The position numbers and the translations under genes were made by a program. A stretch of 64,000 nt of DNA from Alteromonas lipotrueae. GTDB lineage: Bacteria; Pseudomonadota; Gammaproteobacteria; Enterobacterales; Alteromonadaceae. Where the stretch lies: positions 239,433-303,432 of the forward strand of contig NZ_JAESDI010000007.1 in assembly GCF_019249215.1 (NCBI RefSeq), read 5' to 3'. Shown in pieces: positions 48,550 to 56,463 of this stretch (positions within the stretch are counted from its first letter, which is position 1; each line of letters begins with the position of its first letter). The notes below the pieces were generated by a model that was not told the origin of the DNA, searched no databases, and saw nothing but the letters and a program-made list of their open reading frames with translations.

Positions 48550-49077
48550 ATGAGAACATTTGAGTTCACACTGAATTACCACCTTAGAGAAGTATCATTA
48601 TCAATGGACGATATTGATGATCGTTTGTTTGAAAGCGGATGTGATGATGCTTTGGTTGCTCATAGTGGTACAGGGCTGATCTCGTTAGACTTTACCCGAC
48701 GAGCACAGAGTGCTTGGCGAGCAGTATTTTCTGCGATGCATTCTATTGAAAGAGCTATTCCAGCAGCATATTTGGTGGAAGTTAAACCCGATTACGTCGG
48801 GGTGAGTGACATTGCCGACTATTTCAATGTCAGTCGACAATATGTTCAAAAACTGATCGTCAGCGGAAAGCTGGACTATCCACCAATAACTACCGTTGGA
48901 AATACATCCGTATACCACCTATTTCCTGTGCTTGGTGCTCTAAAAGCAACGATATCATCTTCAATTTCTGACGAACTAGAAGAGTTAGCAGCAATTGCCA
49001 TGAAAGTTAATATTAAACGGGTTAATAAGTCTATAACCAGTTCTTTGGTTAAAGTAGCGATGCCAAGAACTGTGTAA
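48550..49077 (+). CDS. Small helix-turn-helix DNA-binding protein
   Basis: A 175-residue protein. The N-terminal half FEFTLNYHLREVSLSMDDID, then FESGCDDALVAHSGTGLISL and an amphipathic helix, is a recurrent family. Residues about 80-130 contain VGVSDIADYFNVSRQYVQKL, a helix-turn-helix like that of MerR/excisionase proteins, followed by a wing-like TVGNTSVYHLFPVLGAL. It probably regulates the adjacent Fic gene or itself. Its 3' end overlaps the convergent Fic gene by 29 bp, which is unusual. Confidence 0.7.
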   Translation: MRTFEFTLNYHLREVSLSMDDIDDRLFESGCDDALVAHSGTGLISLDFTRRAQSAWRAVFSAMHSIERAIPAAYLVEVKPDYVGVSDIADYFNVSRQYVQKLIVSGKLDYPPITTVGNTSVYHLFPVLGALKATISSSISDELEELAAIAMKVNIKRVNKSITSSLVKVAMPRTV

Positions 49078-50560
49078 AAGGCACAATATCCTGTTTGACA
49101 CTAGCTGCTTCCAACGCTTGCATATATTCATCCCGTCGTTCGACGGGTACGACTGTCCAAGGGTAACCGCCTGAGGCCATCATTAGATTCATGATGAATC
49201 TTCCCATTCTACCGTTACCATCAAAGTAAGGATGGATGTAGACGAAAATGAAGTGACCCAGTACCACTCTGACTGCTGCATTTTCCTCTTCTGCGAGCAA
49301 GTCGAAGAGTGTCGGCATCATGTCGCGAACTGCGTCCCTATTAGGTGGGGTATGCATAGATTGGCGAATATAGACAGGCCCTGACCGGTAACCAGCCAAG
49401 TCCGACTGTTTAATAATACCGACCGCAACACTAGGACTAAATAAGGCGAGATACCAATCGCTGTGCGTCTGTTCCAATACATCGCCAGGGTTCTTGCCTT
49501 CTAAAACTGCTAACACGGCTTTTTTAACTTCCTGAAACGCATCCCAGTAACCTTTAGCGGCCATAGCATCTAAATGCTTTTTACTCTCGCCTGAACCTTC
49601 AGCTTGCCAGTTACCAGAGCGAACCAGTTCAATCAATTCGCGAGTCACCCGATAACCTTCAATGGACAGTGAGTGGTAGGCGTCCGTGACATATTTGTCT
49701 TCCACTTCGGCCATGTAGGTTTCGATATCAATGGTTTGGTGTGGTTGTTCTGGAAAGTGCGCGATAATACTTTCACGCATTTGCGCCCACATCAGCCGCA
49801 TGCGATTAACATAGGGTGACACATCACGACGACCAAAGCTCACCTGTGCTTTCTCCGCGAAAGGGTCATCTTCTTGCACTTTCAAATCGGCCGCTTGCAT
49901 GCCCTTTAAGATATTGTCAGCAATCAGATCCCGGCCAATATTTCTAAAAGCCCCCACTAATCGACCGGCAATTACACTGTGATTACCGACGAGTAAAACG
50001 GACAATACGTCGGAAGCATCTGTCACCATCGATAAGGCTGTACGCATATGGACGGGAGCATTTTGAAATTGATTTGCCGAAGAATAAACAAGCGCAGCCG
50101 CTAAGCTGTAAACATTGAGCCCGTCCAGGTTTTCAATGTGTTCTGCTGCTGGCATGTTCAACCTGACATCAAAAATCGAGGTGTTATGCAAAAAGGCGGT
50201 GGGTTTATTATTGCCTTTGGGCGAGCGTACGAGCAATTGCTGAGGAACGGTTCTATCGCCGATATGCAGGCTAATTGATTGCTCAGGTGATAAACACCAG
50301 GCATTATCAAAACGTTCTGATAAATAAGCGCCGCAAAAATCCCAGAAAGAAGTATACCAAGACGTACTGTCGCCCGGCTTTTCATCAGGCATCGCCGGTA
50401 TGTACCAGCCTCGGATGACTTCGCGAATAAATCCATGCTTCAATAGCCGCTCTCGATGTACTCTGCTGAGTTGCTTTGATTGGATGGCAACAACCCCAGT
50501 CTCTTGAAGCTGTTGTAATTGCTCAAGCGAATCTGCTAGTTTTTGTGATATGTCATTCAT
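49049..50560 (-). CDS. Fic-domain protein with AbiEi-like N-terminal domain
   Basis: A 503-residue protein. The first about 80 residues look like the winged-helix start of AbiEi-type antitoxins (MNDISQKLADSLEQLQQLQE, then RERLLKHGFIREVIRGWYIP). The C-terminal half has the complete Fic motif HPYFDGNGRMGRFIMN, which transfers AMP or similar from a nucleotide. SLSIEG near residue 300 fits the (S/T)xxxE(G/N) inhibitory motif. The start at 50560 follows GGAGCG; a 519-residue form from 50608 is less likely. The four 24-bp iterons at 50612-50699 lie just upstream. Confidence 0.85.
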   Translation of the reverse strand: MNDISQKLADSLEQLQQLQETGVVAIQSKQLSRVHRERLLKHGFIREVIRGWYIPAMPDEKPGDSTSWYTSFWDFCGAYLSERFDNAWCLSPEQSISLHIGDRTVPQQLLVRSPKGNNKPTAFLHNTSIFDVRLNMPAAEHIENLDGLNVYSLAAALVYSSANQFQNAPVHMRTALSMVTDASDVLSVLLVGNHSVIAGRLVGAFRNIGRDLIADNILKGMQAADLKVQEDDPFAEKAQVSFGRRDVSPYVNRMRLMWAQMRESIIAHFPEQPHQTIDIETYMAEVEDKYVTDAYHSLSIEGYRVTRELIELVRSGNWQAEGSGESKKHLDAMAAKGYWDAFQEVKKAVLAVLEGKNPGDVLEQTHSDWYLALFSPSVAVGIIKQSDLAGYRSGPVYIRQSMHTPPNRDAVRDMMPTLFDLLAEEENAAVRVVLGHFIFVYIHPYFDGNGRMGRFIMNLMMASGGYPWTVVPVERRDEYMQALEAASVKQDIVPFTQFLASLL

Positions 50561-50611
50561 GTTCGCTCCAACTATTACTCGTGATGCTGACCAGTTCTCA
50601 ATCCTCACCTC

Positions 50612-50699
50612 TAGGTTTTAGCGTTATATCATTTATAGGTTTTAATGTCATTTCATTTATAGGTTTTAATGATTTATTGTTTTTAGGCTTTAATGCTCA
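50612..50699. repeat. Four 24-bp tandem repeats (iterons) upstream of Fic gene
   Basis: The unit TAGGTTTTAATG plus about 12 bp starts at 50612, 50636, 50660 and 50684, an exact 24-bp period. Units 2 and 3 share TCATTTATAGGTTTTAATG; the outer units have drifted. They lie 50-140 bp upstream of the Fic start codon, where an autoregulatory winged-helix domain could bind. They are direct repeats without spacers, hence not CRISPR. Confidence 0.85.
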
Positions 50700-50783
50700 T
50701 TAGCTTGAAGAAGGCATACAAGAAACAGAGCTTTCCGGCCATAATCTCTCCAAAAGAAGTACAGATTTATAACCGGCGAGCAA

Positions 50784-51776
50784 TTAAGAAAGGTGATGTA
50801 AATACGAGCTAACTTCTCCTTTAGTTAGTCGTTTTCCAGCTATGGCCGCAGGATGTGTTTTGGCATAAGTTTTTTTGAGCTGTGTTTGTGTTACCTCCAA
50901 ATAGACTTGCGTGGTCGATAAGTCAGCGTGCCCCAGGTATTCCTGAAGTTCACGACAATCAGCACCATTCTCAAGCATATGTGTCGCTGCACTATGTCGA
51001 AACGCATTACATGCCGCACCAACCTCTATGCCAGCGCTTAGCAGGTACTTTTTAACCAAGGCCGTTAATTGGTGAGGCCTGAATGCCAGGCCATGATTGT
51101 CCAAAAATACCGTTGTTCCCGATTTTAAGTTCATCAGTCTGGGGCGAACATGTTCACAGTAAGCTTTGAGCCAACTCGCGGTTCTCGGGGCTAGGGGCAC
51201 ATAGCGCGTTTTGTCACCTTTACCATTGACGATAAGCACCTGCTCCCGCTCAAACTTCAAATCACTGAGTTTAAGATGGCCAAGTTCATTTCGACGTGCG
51301 GCCGTGGCGTAGTAACATTCCAAAAGGGCTCTATCCCTAAGCCCCTTCAATCCCATTATTTTAGTTTCAGCCATCACGCGTTCGACCTCATCTTGCGATA
51401 ATAAGGCCGTAACCATTGGTCGTGGGGATTTAGGTAGTCTTAGTAGATGAAGAGGATTAACCTCAAAGTAATCAAGGTAAGTGAGTTCGGCGAAAAATAC
51501 CCTGACATCAGACACCCGTTTTCTGCGCGTAGACTTTTTCAATGCACGTCCTGTATGCGGTGAGATATATTCGACCAAGTACGCTTTGTAGTTTTCACCG
51601 ATCTGTTTCGTTACCTCTTCTGGCGAATCAATACCGTCAGCCAGTGCCCATTTGATAAATAACTCGATATTACAGCGTTTATTTTCAACAGTGCTTTTTG
51701 ACAACCCTTCAGCCAAACAATGCTTCTCGTAAGCTTTAAGCGCGGCAACAAAGGTCAACGGATCATGCGGTGCCAT
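50784..51776 (-). CDS. Tyrosine recombinase (XerC/D-like integrase)
   Basis: A 330-residue recombinase. The N-terminal SAM-like binding domain (about 1-110) has LTFVAALKAYEKHCLAEGLS. The catalytic domain has the Arg I region ATAARRNELGHLKLSD, then FRHSAATHMLENGADC and LGHADLSTTQVYLEV with the nucleophile Tyr. The usual HxxR has Asn in place of His (CNAFRHS). It is the last gene of a tight four-gene minus-strand unit; its start overlaps the primase-like gene by 14 bp. Confidence 0.92.
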   Translation of the reverse strand: MAPHDPLTFVAALKAYEKHCLAEGLSKSTVENKRCNIELFIKWALADGIDSPEEVTKQIGENYKAYLVEYISPHTGRALKKSTRRKRVSDVRVFFAELTYLDYFEVNPLHLLRLPKSPRPMVTALLSQDEVERVMAETKIMGLKGLRDRALLECYYATAARRNELGHLKLSDLKFEREQVLIVNGKGDKTRYVPLAPRTASWLKAYCEHVRPRLMNLKSGTTVFLDNHGLAFRPHQLTALVKKYLLSAGIEVGAACNAFRHSAATHMLENGADCRELQEYLGHADLSTTQVYLEVTQTQLKKTYAKTHPAAIAGKRLTKGEVSSYLHHLS

Positions 51777-52512
51777 ATGTCACCTCCGAGAAATTATCTA
51801 TTTTCCGGTATTTGAGGCCAAACTTTTTCAGCTTTTTTGCAAGTTGCTTAAGGTGTTCCGGTGCAGTATCCGATTGCGCGACCACAATTACACTATTTAC
51901 ACCCGCTCCCATTAAATGCGCGCAATCATCATCGCTGATATTAAGACTAGGATCGGTGGCAAAGACTGGCTGATGGATAGACCCCTCAAGTTGGATGGCA
52001 TGCAACGGGCTAGCACATAAGTAAACCTCTGGCTGGCCATCACATTGCGACGTAGCGAACAAACAATGAGAGTATAGCCTAATAAAATAGTGCGCTTTGG
52101 CATGTCTTCTCGCTCTGTCTATCCGTTCTGCGTAAAATCCCGCAATGCTGTCACCTGACATTACAGGCACAACTATGCAGCCTCGAAAGGCTTCATGCCC
52201 GGTGCCCTTGAACAAGCGCAGCCGCTTAAGGCTTCCTCGCAGTATTTCACCAGCCCCATTCTTTGTACTTGGTAGCTCCAGGCCTAATGAACGGTCGGAG
52301 TAGCCAATTCTATAGCTTTGTGCGACAACTGAAGAAATGCCATAGTTCGCGTCTAGGTAATCCAAGGCCTTCTGGCTCAATAACAAACTTTGTCTGTAAT
52401 ACTCCATAATCATTGGCAAATATTGCGCTGATACATGAAGATCTGACGCTGATAAATTTGGCAATTCCAACAGCGTTTCAGCATACACACATGGAGGAAA
52501 ATTAGGTTTCAT
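51763..52512 (-). CDS. DnaG/Toprim N-domain-like protein of mobile unit
   Basis: A 249-residue protein. The central segment (YYRQSLLLSQKALDYLDANY, GISSVVAQSYRIGYSDRSL, and RGCIVVPVMSGDSIAGFYAE) is similar to the N-terminal part of the DnaG catalytic core, with an abbreviated Toprim-like C-half (ATDPSLNISDDDC). No zinc finger or clear metal-binding Asp cluster is seen, so it may not prime. It overlaps IstB-like by 4 bp and the recombinase by 14 bp, i.e. is tightly coupled to both. Role unknown. Confidence 0.6.
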   Translation of the reverse strand: MKPNFPPCVYAETLLELPNLSASDLHVSAQYLPMIMEYYRQSLLLSQKALDYLDANYGISSVVAQSYRIGYSDRSLGLELPSTKNGAGEILRGSLKRLRLFKGTGHEAFRGCIVVPVMSGDSIAGFYAERIDRARRHAKAHYFIRLYSHCLFATSQCDGQPEVYLCASPLHAIQLEGSIHQPVFATDPSLNISDDDCAHLMGAGVNSVIVVAQSDTAPEHLKQLAKKLKKFGLKYRKIDNFSEVTYGTA

Positions 52513-53258
52513 GATTTACCTCCCTTAGCTCTATGTGACTTGCGTTTCGAATCACCACGCAACGCAATCACATCGGACATTGAAGCTATACGATCCAACA
52601 CAGCATCTGCAATAGTCGGCTCCCCTATGGCTGTGTGCCATTCATCGAAACCATATTGGCTAGTGATGATAAGAGAGCCGACTTGCTCACGTCGTTCAAT
52701 CAGCTCGTACAGCATTTGCCGTTGTTTATTAGAAAGCGAGAACAACACCCAATCATCAATGATCAGCACCCGGTATTTACAAAGCATGCGTAAATATTTT
52801 TGAAAGGTGCCTTCCTTCTCGTGTAATGCAAATTCAAACGCCAGATCATTGTATCGCCACATCCGTATTTTGTAGCCTTTCATGATAAGCTTATTACCAA
52901 TAGCGCAGGCCATTGTGGTTTTTCCAGTTCCCGAAGCGCCGATGATAACCTGATGGGTATTTTCATCCACCCAACTTGCATCACATGCTTTATCAATAAG
53001 ATATTGCACTTCTTTGGTTTCACAACTGAAATCGTAGTCTTCAATTCTTGCATCAGGCCACCGTAGTCTGGCATCTTTTTTTAATCTGAGTTGCCGGTTA
53101 ACAGCCAAATAATTTTCCTGGGCAATCGCAATGTCATTCAGTACATTTAAGACATCTGTTGAAGAAACAGGCTCCTTTAATTGGAGCTGTTCAATCATCT
53201 GGGCAGCGCCTAGCCATTTTGAATCGACATATTTTTGAACCACTTGTTGAATATCCAT
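52509..53258 (-). CDS. IstB-like ATP-binding transposition helper
   Basis: A 249-residue AAA+ ATPase of the IstB/DnaC type. Walker A is IGASGTGKTTMACAIGNKL, Walker B is VLIIDDWVLF, and a sensor-like LIITSQYGFDEWHTAIGEPT follows, as in IS21 family helpers. It loads or activates the transposase. It starts 3 bp after the IstA-like gene stop and overlaps the primase-like gene by 4 bp. Confidence 0.93.
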   Translation of the reverse strand: MDIQQVVQKYVDSKWLGAAQMIEQLQLKEPVSSTDVLNVLNDIAIAQENYLAVNRQLRLKKDARLRWPDARIEDYDFSCETKEVQYLIDKACDASWVDENTHQVIIGASGTGKTTMACAIGNKLIMKGYKIRMWRYNDLAFEFALHEKEGTFQKYLRMLCKYRVLIIDDWVLFSLSNKQRQMLYELIERREQVGSLIITSQYGFDEWHTAIGEPTIADAVLDRIASMSDVIALRGDSKRKSHRAKGGKS

Positions 53259-53260
53259 GA

Positions 53261-54817
53261 CTATCTCCCCATACGCTGAAAGTGCTGCGGATCATGCAGA
53301 TTTTTATGTATGCCAACGAGTGGCATATCTGGTTCGTCATCCTCATAGAGACGAGACGCCAATGCGTGCCGTAACGATGTGGGAGAACATTTATCGTAAG
53401 TAATACAAAAGCGTGCCGCGCCTTCCATTTCTTCAGCCGTGTATTTTCGAGCTAAGGATTGAACTGACTTACATGCTTTATTTGCGACGATGTCACCATC
53501 AGGTTTACCGGCAAACAATTGCTGGACAAAGAGCGTAGTTTGCTCACCAATCTCTTCAGCCCAATTAATAAACTCAGACAACGGCAGTAAAACCATGCCC
53601 TGGTGTTTAGGATGTAAATGACTCTTAACTACCGATTCTTTGCCTTTATCAAAAGAGCGCTGGTGTACAACAGGGGATTTATTAGCATGTGTGATAGTAA
53701 CTTCATCTTGCGTAACAATAACCTCTGCTTTTTTATTCGCCCACCGCCAGGGTACAGAATAAAGATGCTCTTCAAACAGAATCCGGTAATTGCTGGGAAT
53801 AGTGCAACCAAAGGCACGCTCAATTGGTTTAAAGGGCTTCTCGGGCAATGCCATTAATGCTGGTTTGTCGCTACTTTCAAATAACTCAAGCCGAGATACT
53901 GAGCGCTTTTGAAATTGCAAAGCATTCAGCTTATCGCACTCTTTTTTAAGGTATCGGTTGATCTCATCAATAGTCCGGAACACCATAGACTGCATGTTGA
54001 CTAAAACCCGCTCGGTTAAAAATTTAACTCCCCCTTCAACGATTCCCTTATCTCTGGGCTCACCAGGCCTTGCCGGCATAGCTATAAAAGCATAATGTTC
54101 CGCAAATGCCGCATACTTAATATTGAGTTTCAGGTTCGGCCGAGGTTGAGTTGCAACGGCTTTGGGGTTATCTGGTATGCCAATCTTTGGAACACCATCT
54201 ATGTATTTAAAGAAGGCTTCTGTACCTGCGATCCAATCGTTGGTCGTCTGACCCGGTGTCGCGTACGCTAAAAAGTATTTTGAATGGCACATTATGCCAA
54301 CAAATACCGAACACTTAATCTTATTACTTGAACCATGGGGGGATAAGAATACTGTTTGACCACAAAAGTCGAACTGGGCTTCTTCGCCTGGTCGATGCTC
54401 TAACAGCGCTTCCAGTTTATTAGTTTTCAAATACCCCCTGAATTGTTGGTACAGCGTGCTGGGGGCATACGCTGTATTTGGGTCTTCCTTAGTATGCAAA
54501 GCAATCAAGTTATAGATTGTTTGATGTTTCTTCGTCAGCTCTTTGACCCAGACTTCGAAGTCCGGCAATCGCTTGTTCTTCATTGAAAACGGGGCGGCGG
54601 GAACCAATAGCAAGGTGAGCTCATCGTCATCAAGCTGAACCACTTGCTCATACGTTAACGACAATCGATTTAACATTTCTAGGTCGCGCCCAACGGTCTG
54701 GTGAGAGCAACCCAATACTTCGGCGATTTTACGGTTGCTATAATTCGTTTTAAATCGAATACGCAGCAAATTACGCACTCTGGATACAGAATTCATCTGT
54801 GTTCTCCTGTTTAACAT
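53261..54817 (-). CDS. IS21-family (IstA-like) DDE transposase
   Basis: A 518-residue transposase. Residues about 1-50 contain a helix-turn-helix (NRKIAEVLGCSHQTVGRDLE). The DDE core shows EEAQFDFCGQTVFL (D), GIPDNPKAVATQ (D) and PRDKGIVEGGVKF (E), followed by the C-terminal beta domain with LYSVPWRWANKKAEV. It is intact. Together with IstB-like it is a typical IS21 pair, but two further genes follow in tight coupling. Confidence 0.93.
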   Translation of the reverse strand: MLNRRTQMNSVSRVRNLLRIRFKTNYSNRKIAEVLGCSHQTVGRDLEMLNRLSLTYEQVVQLDDDELTLLLVPAAPFSMKNKRLPDFEVWVKELTKKHQTIYNLIALHTKEDPNTAYAPSTLYQQFRGYLKTNKLEALLEHRPGEEAQFDFCGQTVFLSPHGSSNKIKCSVFVGIMCHSKYFLAYATPGQTTNDWIAGTEAFFKYIDGVPKIGIPDNPKAVATQPRPNLKLNIKYAAFAEHYAFIAMPARPGEPRDKGIVEGGVKFLTERVLVNMQSMVFRTIDEINRYLKKECDKLNALQFQKRSVSRLELFESSDKPALMALPEKPFKPIERAFGCTIPSNYRILFEEHLYSVPWRWANKKAEVIVTQDEVTITHANKSPVVHQRSFDKGKESVVKSHLHPKHQGMVLLPLSEFINWAEEIGEQTTLFVQQLFAGKPDGDIVANKACKSVQSLARKYTAEEMEGAARFCITYDKCSPTSLRHALASRLYEDDEPDMPLVGIHKNLHDPQHFQRMGR

Positions 54818-54896
54818 GTGAAAAACAGGCGCACAAAGCCACTACTGATGAGAACACCAATATTTGACATAGCTGAAACTTCGGCTAAGCTTTCAA

Positions 54897-54918
54897 TGTC
54901 TGGCGACAAAACTAGACA
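54897..54918. repeat. Short imperfect inverted repeat upstream of istA-like gene
   Basis: TGTCTGG...CTAGACA, 7 bp arms with one mismatch, 80-100 bp upstream of the transposase start. It could be part of the right terminus of the IS21-like unit. The matching left end was not found beyond the recombinase. Confidence 0.35.
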
Positions 54919-54926
54919 CTGATTAG

Positions 54927-54960
54927 AAAAACCTTGCGAGTACCAGTCGCGAGGTTTTTT
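54927..54960 (-). terminator. Terminator between HTH gene and istA-like gene
   Basis: A 13-bp stem (AAAAACCT(C/T)GCGA with one G-T pair) and T runs on both strands, 20 bp after the stop of the minus-strand gene at 54980. Confidence 0.75.
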
Positions 54961-54979
54961 GCTTTATGCGCCTATCAAT

Positions 54980-55264
54980 TTATTTACTCTTCATATTTTT
55001 CCTTTTGGCATTAACCGCTTGTGTTGCGAGCCAGGCAGCAACGTCTTTGGTCAAAGCATAGGTGCCACGCCTGTTTTCAAGCTTGAAAACCGGTATCGGC
55101 AACTTTTTACGCGTTAGTGCCCGTCGATATGCATCAATACTGCTAAAACCCAACGCCATCTGAAGGTTTTCACCTGATAACATCGGTGTTTTATACAGTT
55201 CATATAAATCGCGCTCTAACACATGAGCCAACCTCTTTATATCTTCGTCTACGTCATCATGCAT
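54980..55264 (-). CDS. Small AlpA/plasmid-type DNA-binding protein
   Basis: A 94-residue basic protein. ALGFSSIDAYRRALTRKKLP and the following PVFKLENRRGTYALTKDVAA form a helix-turn-helix of the kind found in phage and plasmid regulators and excisionases. The C-terminus is Lys/Arg-rich. It may act as excisionase or regulator for the neighbouring mobile unit, but is separated from it by a terminator. Function inferred only from fold. Confidence 0.6.
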   Translation of the reverse strand: MHDDVDEDIKRLAHVLERDLYELYKTPMLSGENLQMALGFSSIDAYRRALTRKKLPIPVFKLENRRGTYALTKDVAAWLATQAVNAKRKNMKSK

Positions 55265-55580
55265 TGCCCCTCCTTATTTGAGATATGCACTATCTAAGAC
55301 TAGACTGTACTGGCCATGTGTAAATGGCACTATCACACTGAAAAATAACAACATATTTGTAGTTTCGAGAAGGGATAGCATTGGGTTAAGCAAGCGAAAT
55401 GACTATTAAGAATTGAACTTGATCCAAGTATCAGAAATAAGGAATTAAAACAATCGACTAGGTAGTATTTGTTTTTAGGGTTATGCGCACCCGCTAACAA
55501 CAAAGATGTAAATAGAATAATTTCACTTTGTTGGTTTGCACCAGTATAGAGCAATATTTTGTGCTGCTAAGGTGACTGTT
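55265..55580. other. Non-coding gap between divergent genes
   Basis: A 316-bp AT-rich gap between the divergent HTH gene and the 215-residue gene, so it must hold both promoters. It carries a short AAGACTAGACTGTACTG stretch partly like the CTAGACA arm at 54912. No gene, RNA or terminator was recognised. Confidence 0.45.
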
Positions 55581-56228
55581 ATGAGCCCATTACAACTCAG
55601 ATATTACCCCTGGATCGCCCCTGAATTTAAAAGGTTGGCCACGTCAGGGCTTGTTCAATATTTGATGAAGCAATTCAATGTAACCTCTGTAGCTGAACTG
55701 GTCAGAGCGTTTAAAAATTCAGGCGACGCCAACGCGATATCAAGCGAGGATAAGTCCCATTTTTGGTATTTAAAAAATCAAGGGCAACCGATCAGAAGCC
55801 AGCATAAAATAGAAAGGATTGAGTCTATTTTCCCCAAAGCACACAAGTTGTTAGATCATGCGCTTTTTGAATTACTGACCCTTGGTAACTTGATGGACGG
55901 AGCGAGCATACAGAGCGACTTGAAACATTTTCCGCTGCCGTATTTCATTGTTCAATTTAAGCGAAGAGTTGTGCTTCCCAATAAACTGAGAACAGACAAT
56001 GCCTGGCAAACATTAAGATATCTTAAACAGCTAAGTAACCAGTCAGATTACAACTCACTTGCATGTCTGCTTTACTACTATTACCAAAGCCATCACACAC
56101 CTGATGGTTTGCTCAGCTTTATTGAAAGATTGCTTTTGAAAGCATCAAAAAATGTAGAGCGGAACATTACCCCTTCGTACATCCAAACCCATCTAACTGA
56201 ATCTGTATCAGCAACTTTTTACCATTGA
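55581..56228 (+). CDS. Hypothetical protein of mobile region, 215 aa
   Basis: A soluble, helix-rich protein (LQLRYYPWIAPEFKRLATSG at the start, and a Tyr-rich LLYYYYQSHH near the end). No known domain was recognised. The ATG at 55581 follows AAGGTGA; an in-frame upstream start at 55536 is weaker. It is the only plus-strand gene of the island between the HTH gene and the defence cluster, and is followed by the TGGTCC-site cluster. Confidence 0.55.
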   Translation: MSPLQLRYYPWIAPEFKRLATSGLVQYLMKQFNVTSVAELVRAFKNSGDANAISSEDKSHFWYLKNQGQPIRSQHKIERIESIFPKAHKLLDHALFELLTLGNLMDGASIQSDLKHFPLPYFIVQFKRRVVLPNKLRTDNAWQTLRYLKQLSNQSDYNSLACLLYYYYQSHHTPDGLLSFIERLLLKASKNVERNITPSYIQTHLTESVSATFYH

Positions 56229-56243
56229 TCTAAATCTGACGAT

Positions 56244-56420
56244 TGGTCCACTGCTCATAACTGTGGTCCATTGATTTCAGAATTTGGTCCGGCCTAAAAG
56301 GAATGGGTGGATGATTTGAACATAATATGCAGGTGCAAATTATGCGGGATTTGGACCGCAAATCTGATTTTTACGGCCGGTATTCTATTCTCTGTGGACC
56401 AGCACTATGTCAATGGACCA
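56244..56420. repeat. Cluster of six TGGTCC(A/G) sites in inverted halves
   Basis: Three TGGTCC(A/G) sites in one orientation start at 56244, 56264 and 56285 (20-21 bp steps). Three in the opposite orientation (TGGACC(A/G)) start at 56352, 56395 and 56414. Extended copies share TGGTCCATTGA in both halves. The symmetric array resembles binding sites of a recombinase, transposase or replication protein, and lies between the 215-aa gene and gajB. Confidence 0.7.
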
Positions 56421-56463
56421 ACAAACGTAAAAAAGAACATTCTGTAAGAAAAAGAAAAAATAC

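Noticed and set aside
50612..50699. CRISPR array
   Set aside because: The repeats are contiguous 24-bp direct repeats without unique spacers, only four units, and no cas genes are present.
50476..50703. 75-codon plus-strand frame with repeating FIGFN peptide
   Set aside because: The repeat in the peptide is only a translation of the 24-bp DNA iterons and it is antisense to the Fic gene start.
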